Shown here: positions 15,661 to 25,668 of the stretch, piece after piece
Layout of the letters: each line of letters opens with the position of its first letter
Numbering within the stretch: position 1 is the first letter of the stretch
Assembly (NCBI RefSeq): GCF_017592545.1
Contig: NZ_JAGFOA010000004.1
Span: 62,001-126,000, forward strand
Reading direction: 5' to 3'
DNA: 64,000 bases
Origin: Microbacterium stercoris
GTDB lineage: Bacteria; Actinomycetota; Actinomycetes; Actinomycetales; Microbacteriaceae
Notes under the pieces: generated by a model
Told to the model about the DNA's origin: nothing
The model's database searches: none
Seen by the model: the letters and a program-made list of their open reading frames with translations, nothing else
Position numbers and translations under genes: made by a program

Positions 15661-16923
15661 ATGGCTGCGGCGACTCGGAAAGTGCTGGGGATCGTTCTCG
15701 CGGGCGGAGAGGGCAAGCGGCTGATGCCGCTCACCCTCGACCGGGCGAAACCCGCCGTGCCGTTCGGCGGGCATTACCGTCTCATCGACTTCGCGCTCTC
15801 GAACCTGATGAATTCGGGCCTGCGCCAGGTGGTGGTGCTGACGCAGTACAAGTCGCACAGCCTCGACCGCCACATCTCGCAGCTGTGGCGCATGAGCGGC
15901 ATGTTCAACTCCTACGTCACCTCGGTGCCCGCGCAGCAGCGCCTGGGCAAGCGCTGGTATCTGGGCTCTGCGGACGCCATTCTGCAGAGCCTCAACCTGG
16001 TCTACGACGAGAAGCCCGACTACATCGTCGTGGTGGGGGCCGACCACGTGTATCGCATGGATTTCGAGGCCATGCTCGAGGCGCACATCGCCTCCGGTGC
16101 AGAGTGCACGGTGGCCGCCATCCGCCAGCCGATCTCGCTCGCCAATCAGTTCGGCGTCATCGACGTCGACCCGGCGCAACCCGACAGCATCCGCGATTTC
16201 CTCGAGAAGCCCGCAGACCCGCAGGGGCTTCCCGACTCGCCCGGCGAGGTGCTCGCCTCGATGGGCAACTACATCTTCACCACCGACGCGCTCGTGGACG
16301 CCGTGCTCAAGGACGGGGAGCGCACGGACTCAAACCATGACATGGGCGGCGACATCGTGCCGTACTTCGTCGAGAAGGGCACCGCGGGCGTCTACGACCT
16401 GAAGTACAACGACGTTCCCGGATCGACCGCGCGCGACCGCTCGTACTGGCGCGACGTCGGCACGATCGAGTCGTACTTCGATGCGCACCAGGACCTGATC
16501 TCGGTGCTGCCGATCTTCAACCTCTACAACAACGAGTGGCCGATCTTCAGCCGCCAGGACAACATGCCGCCGGCGAAGTTCACGCGCGACGCGAGAGGAA
16601 CGCTGAGCACCGTCATCGATTCGATCGTCTCGCTCGGCACGGTCATCTCGGGCGCCCACATCGAGCGCAGCGTGGTGGGAACCCGCGCGTCCGTCGACTC
16701 GGGCGCGATGGTCACGGACTCCATCGCGTTCGATGACGCGCGGATCTCCAAGGGGGCGACCGTGCGACGGGCGATCCTCGACAAGAACGTGGTCGTCGAG
16801 GCGGGCGCGACCGTCGGCGTCGACGCCGAGCTCGACCGTCTTCGCGGATTCACGGTCACCGACACGGGGATCACCGTCGTCGGCAAGAACGTGTGCGTCA
16901 CACGCGGTCTGAAGTCCCGCTGA
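15661..16923 (+). CDS. glgC: Glucose-1-phosphate adenylyltransferase (ADP-glucose pyrophosphorylase)
   Basis: 420 residues. The N-terminal nucleotidyltransferase loop is [13 protein letters not shown] (13-25), with [20 protein letters not shown] next and [12 protein letters not shown] in the middle. The C-terminus has left-handed beta-helix hexapeptide repeats ([26 protein letters not shown]). It makes ADP-glucose and pyrophosphate from glucose-1-phosphate and ATP, the committed step of glycogen synthesis, in the cytosol. Start at the ATG seven bases after a -10 inside the palindrome at 15642-15655. Divergent from glgA. Confidence 0.97.
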   Translation: MAAATRKVLGIVLAGGEGKRLMPLTLDRAKPAVPFGGHYRLIDFALSNLMNSGLRQVVVLTQYKSHSLDRHISQLWRMSGMFNSYVTSVPAQQRLGKRWYLGSADAILQSLNLVYDEKPDYIVVVGADHVYRMDFEAMLEAHIASGAECTVAAIRQPISLANQFGVIDVDPAQPDSIRDFLEKPADPQGLPDSPGEVLASMGNYIFTTDALVDAVLKDGERTDSNHDMGGDIVPYFVEKGTAGVYDLKYNDVPGSTARDRSYWRDVGTIESYFDAHQDLISVLPIFNLYNNEWPIFSRQDNMPPAKFTRDARGTLSTVIDSIVSLGTVISGAHIERSVVGTRASVDSGAMVTDSIAFDDARISKGATVRRAILDKNVVVEAGATVGVDAELDRLRGFTVTDTGITVVGKNVCVTRGLKSR

Positions 16924-16949
16924 GCGTCAGCCGGGGCACCCCGGCCGCA

Positions 16950-16955
16950 TAGGCT
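16950..16955 (+). promoter_or_regulatory. -10 element of ftsY (leaderless start)
   Basis: TAGGCT six bases before the ftsY ATG at 16962; the expected transcript would begin at the start codon. No convincing -35 is visible. Confidence 0.5.
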
Positions 16956-16961
16956 GGATCC

Positions 16962-17843
16962 ATGGCTGAGAAGTGGTCCCTGGGTCGCGCACTGCGCGGC
17001 GTGTTCGTGCGCCCGACCATCGACGAGGACACCTGGGACACGCTGGAGAGCGCGCTGATCCAGGCCGACTTCGGCCCGGACATCACCGAGCGAGTGATCG
17101 ACCAGCTGCGCGCGGATGTCGAGCGCTTCCGCACGACGGATCCGCGTGACCTCAAGCGCATGCTGACCGAGGCTCTCGAGGAGCGCTTCGCGAAGTACGA
17201 CACCACGCTGAAGCTCACCGAGCGCCCCGCGGTCGTACTTGTCGTGGGCGTCAACGGCGTCGGAAAGACCACGACGATCGGCAAGTTCGCGCACTTCCTG
17301 CGTCGCTACGAGCGCTCCGTGGTCGTCGGGGCGGCGGACACCTTCCGCGCTGCCGCCGTGGATCAGCTGGCGACCTGGGCCGAACGCGGCGGCGCCGCGA
17401 TCGTGCGTCCGGATCGCGAGGGCCAGGACCCGGCCTCGGTCGCCTTCCAGACCATCGACTACGCCAAGCGGACGGGCACGGAGATCGTGCTGGTCGACAC
17501 CGCGGGCCGCCTGCACACCAAGGGCGGCCTGATGGACGAGCTCACGAAGATCCGTCGCGTCATCGAGAAGCAGGCGCCGATCAGCGAGGTGCTGCTCGTG
17601 CTGGACGCCACCACGGGACAAAACGGCGTCATGCAGGCCGAGGCGTTCCTGCAGCACGCCGGCGTGACGGGGCTCGTGATCTCCAAGCTCGACGGCTCGG
17701 CCAAGGGCGGCTTCGTTCTCAACGTGCAGGAGCGCACCGGCATCCCCGTGAAGCTCCTCGGCCAGGGCGAGGGAATCGGCGACCTCACCGGCTTCACTCC
17801 GCACGTGTTCGTGCAGGGGCTGATCGAGGGTGCCGTCGACTGA
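16962..17843 (+). CDS. ftsY: Signal recognition particle receptor FtsY
   Basis: 293 residues. N-terminal helical bundle (to about residue 85), then the SRP-GTPase NG core: G1 GVNGVGKTTT (96-105), AADTFRAAAVDQL, DTAGR, and SKLDGSAKGG near the end. The receptor docks the Ffh-bound ribosome at the membrane; its partner ffh is at 30977. The acidic A domain of longer FtsY proteins is absent, so membrane binding would rely on the amphipathic N-terminus (KWSLGRALRGVF). It converges with kup, with 42 bases between the stops. Confidence 0.96.
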   Translation: MAEKWSLGRALRGVFVRPTIDEDTWDTLESALIQADFGPDITERVIDQLRADVERFRTTDPRDLKRMLTEALEERFAKYDTTLKLTERPAVVLVVGVNGVGKTTTIGKFAHFLRRYERSVVVGAADTFRAAAVDQLATWAERGGAAIVRPDREGQDPASVAFQTIDYAKRTGTEIVLVDTAGRLHTKGGLMDELTKIRRVIEKQAPISEVLLVLDATTGQNGVMQAEAFLQHAGVTGLVISKLDGSAKGGFVLNVQERTGIPVKLLGQGEGIGDLTGFTPHVFVQGLIEGAVD

Positions 17844-17885
17844 CGGCGGCGAGAGGCGATGGAGATCCGCGCGGGCTGACGGGCG

Positions 17886-19835
17886 TCAGACCTCGACGAC
17901 CTCGCCCAGCACGACGGTGCGGTTCAGCGGCAGGTTGAAGTGCTCGGCGGCGTCGACGGTGATCCGCGAGGTCGCGAGGAACAGCTTCTTTCGCCAGCTC
18001 GCCATGCGGGGCTTGCGCCCGGCGCGCAGCTCGATCTTCGACAGGTAGAAAACCGCCTCGTCGAGGTTCAGCCGGCCGCAAGCGGCCTTGGGCGAGACCA
18101 GTGAGAGCGCGCGCGGCACGTCCGTGACCTCCGCGTAGCCGAAGTTGATGGTGACATGCGTGATGCCGTCGGAGGGGTCTCCCAGATCGTCCACGACGAT
18201 CCGGTGCGTGCTGGGCACCCGGGGCACCACGGCGATGTCGACCGAGACGATGACGATGCTCTCGTGGCGCACGTGGTTGTGGCGGATGTTGTCGCGAAGC
18301 GCCAGGGGCACGGTGGTCTTGCCGCGGTTGAGGAAGATCGCGGTGCCGGGTACGGTCGCGATCGCCTCGGGCCGGGCGTGGATGTCCGCGATGAAGTCGG
18401 CGAGGGAGCCCTCGATCCGGGTGCGCTTGTCGGTGACCACCTGACGACCCTTCTGCCAGGTGGTCATCACGACGAACGAGGTGAGCGCGATCGCGAGTGG
18501 CAGCCACGCGCCGTGGAGGATCTTCGTCAAGTTCGCGGCGAGGATCGTGACCTCGAACGCCAGGATCAGGATCGCCCCGCTCCACAGCAGCCATCGCGGT
18601 GCGCGCCAGGTGCGCGCAGCGACGTAGAAGAAGAGGATCGTGGTGATCGTGATGGTGCCGATCGCCGTCATTCCGTAGGCGTAGGCGAGCGCGGTCGACG
18701 ACTGGAAGGTGAAGACGAGCACAAGCACGGCGCCGGCGAGGATCCAGTTCACCCACGGCACGTAGACCTGGCCGTAGGTGTCGTGGGAAGTGTGCAGGAT
18801 GCGCAGACGCGGCAGGTAGCCGAGTTCGGCGGCCTGCGACGCGACCGAGAAGGCGCCCGAGATCACCGCCTGCGACGCGATCACGGTCGCCAGCGTCGCG
18901 AGCAGGATCATCGGGATCAGCGCCCACTCCGGGATCAGGAGGAAGAACGGAGAGGAGACGGCCGCCTCATCGTGAAGCACGAGCGCCCCCTGGCCGAAGT
19001 AGTTGAGGGTGACGGCAGGAAGCACCACGAGCATCCATGCGCGGCTGATGGGCTTGCGCCCGAAATGGCCCATATCGGCGTACAGCGCCTCGGCTCCCGT
19101 GAAGCAGAGCACGATCGCAGCCAGCGCGAAGAACGCGAACTCGAAGTGGCCGACGAGGAACGTGAACGCGTAGGTCGGCGAGAGAGCGGCGAGGATCGTC
19201 GGCTCGAGCGCGATGCCGCCGATGCCGCACGCCGCGATCGCGGCGAACCAGAGCAGGATGATCGGCCCGAACGCACGGCCGACGACGTGCGTGCCGAACT
19301 TCTGCGCGACGAACAGCACGATCAGCACCGCGGCGGCGATGGGGATGACCCAGCTCTCGAAGGCGGGATTGACCACGTTGAGGCCCTCGACGGCCGAGAG
19401 GACCGAGATGGCCGGGGTGATCACGCCGTCACCCAGGAACAGCGAGGCGCCGAAGATGCCCAGTGCGGCCAGGATCGCCATCGACCGCGCCTTGTGCGTC
19501 ACCGCCCACGAGCGCACCAGAGTGATCAGGGCCATGATGCCGCCCTCGCCGTGGTTGTCGACCCGCATGGCGAGCGACACGTAGGTGAGCGTGACGACGA
19601 TCATCAGCGACCAGAAGATGAGCGAGACGACGCCGTAGACGTTGTCGGGGGTGAGGGGGACCGGGTGCGGGTCGTCCGGATTGAACAGCGTCTGCAGCGT
19701 GTAGATGGGGCTGGTGCCGATGTCTCCGAACACGACGCCGAGAGCCCCGAGCACAAGGGCGATCCGGACCCGGTCCTTCGGGCCCGCGGTCGCGTGCGTC
19801 GTGGCCGTCTCGGTGCGTTCGAGCAGTTCTGTCAC
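17886..19835 (-). CDS. kup: KUP-family potassium uptake transporter
   Basis: 649 residues. Opens with the KUP signature LVLGALGVVFGDIGTSPIYTLQTLF and RVDNHGEGGIMALI, continues through about 12 membrane helices, and ends in a soluble domain of about 180 residues. Imports potassium by proton symport across the cytoplasmic membrane. Start is a GTG at 19835; TACGGT on the minus strand (19849-19844) is eight bases upstream and could serve as -10. The leader is too short to hold a c-di-AMP riboswitch. Divergent from a DUF2004 gene. Confidence 0.95.
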   Translation of the reverse strand: MTELLERTETATTHATAGPKDRVRIALVLGALGVVFGDIGTSPIYTLQTLFNPDDPHPVPLTPDNVYGVVSLIFWSLMIVVTLTYVSLAMRVDNHGEGGIMALITLVRSWAVTHKARSMAILAALGIFGASLFLGDGVITPAISVLSAVEGLNVVNPAFESWVIPIAAAVLIVLFVAQKFGTHVVGRAFGPIILLWFAAIAACGIGGIALEPTILAALSPTYAFTFLVGHFEFAFFALAAIVLCFTGAEALYADMGHFGRKPISRAWMLVVLPAVTLNYFGQGALVLHDEAAVSSPFFLLIPEWALIPMILLATLATVIASQAVISGAFSVASQAAELGYLPRLRILHTSHDTYGQVYVPWVNWILAGAVLVLVFTFQSSTALAYAYGMTAIGTITITTILFFYVAARTWRAPRWLLWSGAILILAFEVTILAANLTKILHGAWLPLAIALTSFVVMTTWQKGRQVVTDKRTRIEGSLADFIADIHARPEAIATVPGTAIFLNRGKTTVPLALRDNIRHNHVRHESIVIVSVDIAVVPRVPSTHRIVVDDLGDPSDGITHVTINFGYAEVTDVPRALSLVSPKAACGRLNLDEAVFYLSKIELRAGRKPRMASWRKKLFLATSRITVDAAEHFNLPLNRTVVLGEVVEV

Positions 19836-20034
19836 GTCGGATGACCGTACGCGCCGGATCAGAGGCCGCGTCCGGATCGCACGGAACCCACACGGTCGGC
19901 GGGGCCATCCTCACGGAATCCTCACGGGCGCGGCATCCGCGCTCGTGACCACGGGGAGGAAGTCGCGACACGCCCGTGAACAGCCGGTGAGCCCTTGACT
20001 ACCGCGGATGCGGGCGTGCTGGTTTCATAGGCCT

Positions 20035-20535
20035 ATGGCGATCGAACACGACTTCTTCGGACTTCTGGAGTCCGGCCCGGACGGCTCGATCTTCTGGTCG
20101 GAGAACGTCGACCTGGGCGACCAGAACGTGACGGTCGATCTGACGGCCCCCGACCAGGAGGACGTCTCCACCGCGGCCCTGGACGCGGCCGCGGCGATGG
20201 TCTCAGCGCTTGAGGAGCTCGACCGGCGCGCGCGCGAGGCGATGCTCGCGGAGGTGGACAACCGCGCGAGCGAGGTGACCGAGTACATCCTCATGCAGCA
20301 GGAGACACTGGGTGACGAACTCGAGGACTTCCTCGTCGACATCAGCACCGAGCCGGCCGTCGACATCATCCGCTCGCTGCAGCTCATGAGCATGACGATC
20401 CTCGCCGACGAGCACGGGGGCACGGATCCGTTCGCGGTGCTCGAGTATGCGCTCGACCCGGACGCGGCCGACGACGTGCTGCTCGTGAATCTCTCCTCCG
20501 AGGGCGCTGTGCTCGGAGTCACCAGCGCGGACTGA
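20035..20535 (+). CDS. DUF2004 family protein
   Basis: 166 residues from the ATG at 20035 (MAIEHDFFGLL), preferred over an in-frame start at 20008 that adds a poorly conserved MRACWFHRP leader. Acidic, no membrane helix or signal peptide, with a helical centre (LEELDRRAREAMLAEVDNRASEVTEYIL). The layout matches DUF2004, a small actinobacterial family without assigned function. TTGACT at 19995-20000 may be a -35 but the spacing to any -10 is poor. It is followed seven bases later by the stop of the convergent ABC ATPase. Confidence 0.7.
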   Translation: MAIEHDFFGLLESGPDGSIFWSENVDLGDQNVTVDLTAPDQEDVSTAALDAAAAMVSALEELDRRAREAMLAEVDNRASEVTEYILMQQETLGDELEDFLVDISTEPAVDIIRSLQLMSMTILADEHGGTDPFAVLEYALDPDAADDVLLVNLSSEGAVLGVTSAD

Positions 20536-20541
20536 CGCGCG

Positions 20542-22080
20542 CTAATCCGCGGGCAGCGCCGCCCCAGCCGCGATCAGCTCGCGGGTGAAGGCATGCTGCG
20601 GATCGGCGAACACCTGCTCGGTCGCGCCGTGCTCGACGACCCGCCCGTGACGCATGACTGCGACCCGATCGCTCACGCGGCGCACCACGGCGAGATCATG
20701 CGAGATGAGGACGATCGTGAGCCCTTCGCGCCGCTGCAGGTCGAGCAGCAGTTCGAGGATGCCGGCCTGGGTGGTCACATCGAGAGCCGAGACCGGTTCG
20801 TCGCACACGAGCACATCGGGTCGAGCGGCCAGCGCCCGGGCGAGCGCCACCCTCTGGCGCTGACCGCCCGAGAGCGAGGCCGGGCGGCGACGGAGGAGAA
20901 CCGGGTCCAGTCCGACACGAGCGAGAAGCTCGCCCGGCGACAGAGCGTCGTCGCGGCGCGCGTGGCGGAGGATGCGCCCGACGGTGTGGCGCGGATCGAA
21001 CGCGCCCAGCGGATCCTGCGGGATGAGCCGGATCCGCGGATCGCCGTGACGCGCGATCGTGCCGGCATCGGGGCGCTCCAGGCCGATCAGCAGACGCGCG
21101 AGAGTCGACTTGCCGGAACCGGACTCGCCGACGACTCCGAGCACCTCGCCGTCGCGGACGGTGACGTCGACGTCGTCGACCGCGCGGATCCCGCCGCCGG
21201 GACCGGGGTACCGGCGGGTGAGGCCGATGCCCTCCAGGACGGTCGCCCCGCCGCTCGACGGCTCTGGCTTCGGACCGCGCGGCACGGCCGCCAGGAGCGC
21301 CCGCGTGACGGGGTGCGAAGGCGCCTCGAAGACACGCGCGGCGGGACCGTGCTCGATGATCCTGCCTCCGTCGAGCACGGCCACCCGGTCGGCGATCCGC
21401 GAGACGGCAGCGAGGTCGTGCGTGATCAGGAGGAGGCCCGTGCCCTCGCTGCGCAGCCGGCCGAGCAGGTCGAGGACCCGTACGGCCGTGGTGGCGTCCA
21501 GGGCGGTGGTGGGCTCGTCGGCCACGATGAGGGGCGCGCCGCCGACGATCGCGGAGGCGATCAGCGCACGCTGGCGCATGCCGCCGGAGAGATCGCCCGG
21601 GCGCTGGCGCAGACGCGCGGCCGCTTCCGGGCGTTCGGGGCCACCGAGGGGGAGACCCGCGGCGTCGAGCGCGTCGAGCACGCGGGAGCGGCGTTCGGCG
21701 CGGGGCACGCCGTGGATGGCGAGCGTCTCGCCGACCTCGGCCCCGATGGTGCGCAGCGGATCGAGCGACTGGAGGGCGTCCTGCAGGACGAGGGAGACCG
21801 AGCGGCCCCGCAGGGTGCGCCAGGAGCGTTCGGGCAGCCCGAGCGCCGAACGGTGACCGATCTCGAACGTGTCCGCCTCGACCTGGAAGCCCTCGCGCTG
21901 CGACAGTCCGAGGATCGTGCGGGCCAGCACCGACTTGCCGGCTCCCGATTCGCCGACGATCGCGAGGCATTCGCCCGGTGCGACGTCGAGATCGATGCCC
22001 CGCAGCACCTCGGTGCCGCGAATGGCGACCCGCAGGTCGCGCAGCGCGAGCAGCGTCGGGGGGAGCTGCGCGTTCATCAT
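20542..22080 (-). CDS. Fused ABC transporter ATP-binding protein (peptide/nickel type)
   Basis: 512 residues. Two complete nucleotide-binding domains in one chain: the first with GESGAGKS and LSGGMRQR, the second with GESGSGKS and LSGGQRQR, each followed by a Walker B ending in DEP. This is the DppD-DppF fusion common in actinobacteria. It powers the two permeases encoded upstream. The ATG at 22080 overlaps the permease stop (ATGA) and has GGAGG upstream; a second ATG follows immediately. Substrate is undefined by sequence, with oligopeptide, nickel or opine all possible. Confidence 0.93.
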   Translation of the reverse strand: MMNAQLPPTLLALRDLRVAIRGTEVLRGIDLDVAPGECLAIVGESGAGKSVLARTILGLSQREGFQVEADTFEIGHRSALGLPERSWRTLRGRSVSLVLQDALQSLDPLRTIGAEVGETLAIHGVPRAERRSRVLDALDAAGLPLGGPERPEAAARLRQRPGDLSGGMRQRALIASAIVGGAPLIVADEPTTALDATTAVRVLDLLGRLRSEGTGLLLITHDLAAVSRIADRVAVLDGGRIIEHGPAARVFEAPSHPVTRALLAAVPRGPKPEPSSGGATVLEGIGLTRRYPGPGGGIRAVDDVDVTVRDGEVLGVVGESGSGKSTLARLLIGLERPDAGTIARHGDPRIRLIPQDPLGAFDPRHTVGRILRHARRDDALSPGELLARVGLDPVLLRRRPASLSGGQRQRVALARALAARPDVLVCDEPVSALDVTTQAGILELLLDLQRREGLTIVLISHDLAVVRRVSDRVAVMRHGRVVEHGATEQVFADPQHAFTRELIAAGAALPAD

Positions 22081-22892
22081 CCGACCTCCCTTCCGGCGGT
22101 GGACGCACGGCGGCCGAGCACCGTGAGCACGGTGGCGGTCGCGACGATCACCAGTCCCGGCATCACGGTCATCCACCACGCGGTGGAGATGTACACGCGC
22201 CCGGCATTGAGCATGGCCCCCCACTCGGGAGAGGGAGGGAGCGCGCCGAGGCCGAGGAAGCTCAGCGCCGCGACCCAGACGATCGCCTGCCCGACTCCGA
22301 GCGTGGCCGTGGCGACGAGCGGCCAGAGGGTGTTGGGTGCGATGTGCCGGGCGAACACCGTCAGCGGCCCCGCCCCCTCGTGACGCGCGTAGCGGACGTA
22401 GTCGCTGCGGGCGACGCCTCGCACGCGCGAACGCAGGATCCTCGCGTAGCCGGGGGCCGTGGCGACGCCGATCGCGAGGATCGATGCCTGCGTGCCCGGT
22501 CCCATCACGGCCACCAGCAGGAGCGCGAGCACAAGCGTGGGCAGCGCGAAGAGCACCTCGACGACGCGGGCGATCGCCGCATCGAGCCACCGGGGGCCGA
22601 GGGCGCCCGCGAAGCCGAGCACAAGACCCGCGCCGACGCCGATGCCGGTCGCGGCCAGACCGATCCCCGCCGACGCGGCCGCGCCGTGCACCACGCGGGT
22701 GAAGAGGTCACGGCCCGACTCGTCGGTGCCGAAGGGGTGGTTCCACGAGGGTGCGCGGAAGGCCTCCGCCGGCGCGATCGCGAGCGGATCGCCCGGTGCC
22801 AGCACGGCCGGGGCCACGACGGCGATCAGGATCAGCACCAGCCCGGTCGCCGCGACGATGCCGCCTGCGCCCAGTCGCCGGAGGACGATCAC
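22077..22892 (-). CDS. ABC transporter permease, DppC type
   Basis: 271 residues with a GTG start in a GTGA overlap with the upstream permease. N-terminal hydrophobic anchor, then the DppC-type signature HPFGTDESGRDLFTRVVHGA and about six membrane helices. The cytoplasmic EAA-like loop is around YVRYARHEGAGPLTVFARHIAPN. With the DppB-type partner it forms the membrane channel of the importer. A much longer upstream reading in this frame is only the shadow of the neighbouring permease. Four-base overlaps on both sides show tight translational coupling. Confidence 0.92.
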   Translation of the reverse strand: MIVLRRLGAGGIVAATGLVLILIAVVAPAVLAPGDPLAIAPAEAFRAPSWNHPFGTDESGRDLFTRVVHGAAASAGIGLAATGIGVGAGLVLGFAGALGPRWLDAAIARVVEVLFALPTLVLALLLVAVMGPGTQASILAIGVATAPGYARILRSRVRGVARSDYVRYARHEGAGPLTVFARHIAPNTLWPLVATATLGVGQAIVWVAALSFLGLGALPPSPEWGAMLNAGRVYISTAWWMTVMPGLVIVATATVLTVLGRRASTAGREVG

Positions 22893-23902
22893 GATCCCAC
22901 CGCCAGTTCGGGAGCGCGCTCGGGCGCTGCCCGCACCGTTCGCAGTCGCGGATCGATGAGCAGCTCGACGGCATCGACGACCGTGACCACCACGATGTAC
23001 AGGACCGACACGACCACCACCGCGCCGATGACCACGGGCACATCCCGCGTGAGCGCGGCATCCAGCAGCAGACGGCCAAGGCCCGGACGCGCGAACAGCG
23101 ACTCGACGACCACCGCGCCGCTGAGGAGGTGCCCGAAGGCCCATCCCGACAGCGACAGGGCGGGCAGGCTCGCGTGCCGGAGGGTGTGCGTGAGCAGCAC
23201 CCGGGGCTCGCTCGCCCCGCGCGATCGCGCGGTGACGGCGAAGGGCGCGGCGTCGGCCTCGCCCAGAGCATCGCGGGAGAGCTGGGCGAGGAAGCCCGCG
23301 ATCGGGATGGCTAGCGTGACGACCGGAAGAACCAGACCCGCGGGATCCGATCCGCTGCTGGTGGCGGGCAGCACCCGCAGCGACGCCGCGAAGACCAGGA
23401 TGAGCACGGCGCCGAGCCAGAACTGCGGCATGACCGTGGCGACGAGCTCGAGCCCGCGGAGCGCAGAGACGGCAGCGCGGCCGATCCTGCCGCGTGCCGT
23501 CGCCGCGATCGTCGACCCCACGAGAGCGAGCATCCACGCGAGCAGCAGGGCGAGCGCGGCGAGCTGCAGGGTGCCCGGCAGCTGCCCCCCGATCATCTGC
23601 GCGACCGGCTGGTGGCGTGCGTAGGAGTCGCCCAGCTGGAAGGTGGCGACCCGCCACAGCTGGGTGGCGTACTGCACGAGGAGGGGGTCGTCGAGCCCGT
23701 AGGCCTCGCGAGCGGCGGCGACCGCCTCGGGGCCCGCCTGGGAGCCCGGTCCGCCCATGATCGCCTCGAGCGGATCTCCCGACGCGCGCAGCGCGAAGAA
23801 GACGACCGTCGCGACGATCAGCACAACAAGCGCCGCGGATCCGGCCCGTCTCGCGACCCACGCGAGGACGGACCGGATCGGATCAGCCGGCGATCCGCGC
23901 AT
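22889..23902 (-). CDS. ABC transporter permease, DppB type
   Basis: 337 residues. First helix near residues 18-40 (AGSAALVVLIVATVVFFALRA), followed by the DppB-type domain with GDSYARHQPV and a C-terminal cytoplasmic loop (VTARSRGASEPRVLLTHTLRHA). About six membrane segments. The ATG at 23902 overlaps the end of the substrate-binding gene by 20 bases, more than the four-base overlaps elsewhere in this operon, so a slightly later start cannot be excluded. It pairs with the DppC-type permease to form the channel. Confidence 0.92.
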   Translation of the reverse strand: MRGSPADPIRSVLAWVARRAGSAALVVLIVATVVFFALRASGDPLEAIMGGPGSQAGPEAVAAAREAYGLDDPLLVQYATQLWRVATFQLGDSYARHQPVAQMIGGQLPGTLQLAALALLLAWMLALVGSTIAATARGRIGRAAVSALRGLELVATVMPQFWLGAVLILVFAASLRVLPATSSGSDPAGLVLPVVTLAIPIAGFLAQLSRDALGEADAAPFAVTARSRGASEPRVLLTHTLRHASLPALSLSGWAFGHLLSGAVVVESLFARPGLGRLLLDAALTRDVPVVIGAVVVVSVLYIVVVTVVDAVELLIDPRLRTVRAAPERAPELAVGS

Positions 23903-25526
23903 CGACGAACGTGGGGGTCGCCACCGTGTCGAGCGTGTCGACGCCGGTCACGCCGCGAACCAGGAAGTGGTTCTGCTGGTCGTACAGGGGCAGCACCGTG
24001 AAGCTCTCGAGCACCCGCTGCTGGGCCTGCGCGTAGAGGTCGGCGCGGGCATCGTCGTCGATCGTGGCCGAGGCCTCGTCGAGCAGCGCATCGAGCTCGG
24101 GGTCGGCGAGCTGGGCATGGTTGGCGAAGTATCCCGACGGCGCCGGGACGATCGCATCGGAGTGGTACAGGACCCGCAGCACTTCGGCGCCGACGCGGGT
24201 ATAGGGCGCGCTGACCGCCTCGTAGGCGCCCTCACCCAGCACGCCGTACCAGGTGCCGAGATCGACGGGCGAGAGCTGCACGTCGAAGCCGACGGCCGCC
24301 TCGTTCGCCTGGATCTGCTCGAACAGCGACTGCTCTGCCGCGACCGACTGGTTCGTGCTGACGGGGAAGCGCACCGTGAGACGCTTGCCGTCCTTCATGC
24401 GCACGCCGTCGGCGTCCTTCTCGGTCCAGCCGGCCTCGTCGAGCAGCGCGTTGGCGGCATCCGTGTCGGTTGCGAACAGCGATTCGTCCGATACCGCCAT
24501 CGGCTCGGAGGAGCCGAGCGGCGAGTAGGAGCGCTTCGCCGTGCCGAGGTAGAGCGACTCGATGCCCGGGTTCGGGTCGGCGGCGCGGATGAACGCCTCG
24601 CGCACGCGGATGTCGTCGAAGGGGGCCTGGCCGGCGTTCAGCTCGATGCGGTTGACGGATCCGGGCCGGGGCGCGTCGAGGTGTTCGATCTCGTCGCCCG
24701 CCTGGGCGGCCACGATGTCGGAGGGGAGCGGGTTGTCGATGACATGCACCTCGCCGGAGGTGAGGGCGGCCTGACGCGTGGCGGCATCGGGGATGAAGCG
24801 CCAGACGAGCTCGTCGAGGTGTGCAGCTCCCGTGTTCTCGAACTGTGCCGACGGGGTGCGGTAATCGTCGTTGCGAAGCATCGTGACCTGCTGCTGGGGC
24901 ACCCACTCGTCGACGACGAACGGCCCGGTGCCCACCGGCGCGGCGCAGTTCTCGTCCATCCCGCGCGCGATGCCCGCGGGGGACTCGATCGCCGTCCAGG
25001 GCATGCTCAGCGACTCGAGCAGCGCCGAATCGGGCTCGGACAGGTGGAAGCGCGCGTGCGTCGCGTCGACGACCTCGACCTCGGCCACCTTCGACACGGC
25101 GAGGTAGCCCGTGGAGGACATCGTGTCGGGGTTCTGGAGGTGCTCGATGTTGGCCTTGACGGCCTCCGCGTCCAGCGGCGTGCCGTCCGTGAAGACGACG
25201 TCGCTGCGGAGCGTGAAGTCCCACGTCAATCCGTCCGCCGAGACCGTCCAGTCCTCGGCCAGCCACGGCGTGATGGTGCCGTCGGCGTCACGGCCCACGA
25301 GGGGCTCGAGGTACTGCGTGCTGATCAGCGCCTGCGGGTAGTTGCCGCCGACGTGCGGGTCGAGGCAGGTGGGCTCGGCATCTCCCGTGGCGTAGACGAG
25401 GGTGCCGCCCTCCTGGGGGTCGTCAGACGGTGCGGCGTCGCCCGAGGCGGGCGCGCAGGCGGCTGCCATGACGGCAACGGTCGCGGTGAGGAGAAGCGCG
25501 GGGAGGGCACGGCGAAGCATGGTCAC
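23883..25526 (-). CDS. Peptide/nickel-type ABC substrate-binding lipoprotein
   Basis: 547 residues. Signal peptide with lipobox MAAAC; Cys24 would carry the lipid anchor. The family-5 solute-binding pattern follows: GGTLVYATGDAEPTCLDPH, LEPLVGRDADGTITPWLAEDW, then the two-lobed domain to the C-terminus. It catches substrate outside the membrane for the permeases and the fused ATPase encoded downstream. GAAGGTGA lies just before the ATG. TAATCT on the minus strand (25578-25573) is a candidate -10, giving a leader of about 40 bases. First gene of the operon. Confidence 0.93.
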   Translation of the reverse strand: MTMLRRALPALLLTATVAVMAAACAPASGDAAPSDDPQEGGTLVYATGDAEPTCLDPHVGGNYPQALISTQYLEPLVGRDADGTITPWLAEDWTVSADGLTWDFTLRSDVVFTDGTPLDAEAVKANIEHLQNPDTMSSTGYLAVSKVAEVEVVDATHARFHLSEPDSALLESLSMPWTAIESPAGIARGMDENCAAPVGTGPFVVDEWVPQQQVTMLRNDDYRTPSAQFENTGAAHLDELVWRFIPDAATRQAALTSGEVHVIDNPLPSDIVAAQAGDEIEHLDAPRPGSVNRIELNAGQAPFDDIRVREAFIRAADPNPGIESLYLGTAKRSYSPLGSSEPMAVSDESLFATDTDAANALLDEAGWTEKDADGVRMKDGKRLTVRFPVSTNQSVAAEQSLFEQIQANEAAVGFDVQLSPVDLGTWYGVLGEGAYEAVSAPYTRVGAEVLRVLYHSDAIVPAPSGYFANHAQLADPELDALLDEASATIDDDARADLYAQAQQRVLESFTVLPLYDQQNHFLVRGVTGVDTLDTVATPTFVDARIAG

Positions 25527-25632
25527 CTTCGTGAGGTCTGCGGGGTGGGTCCGGGATTCCGGACCGAGTCCAAGATTACGCGCTGACGAGGGGGCGGGCG
25601 CCGACTACCCGGGTGGTCTTGTCCCCCATTCA

Positions 25633-25662
25633 GGGGACATTTAGGTGAGTAAGCCATATTCT
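25633..25662 (+). promoter_or_regulatory. Promoter of the GAF-GGDEF gene
   Basis: GGGGAC (25633-25638), an 18-base spacer, and TATTCT (25657-25662) six bases before the ATG at 25669. Predicts a leaderless transcript and argues against the upstream GTG at 25645 as start. Confidence 0.55.
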
Positions 25663-25668
25663 GGTTTT

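Noticed and set aside
19836..20034. c-di-AMP (ydaO-type) riboswitch before kup
   Set aside because: The predicted leader is only a few bases and no conserved motif or fold was recognised in the 199-bp gap.
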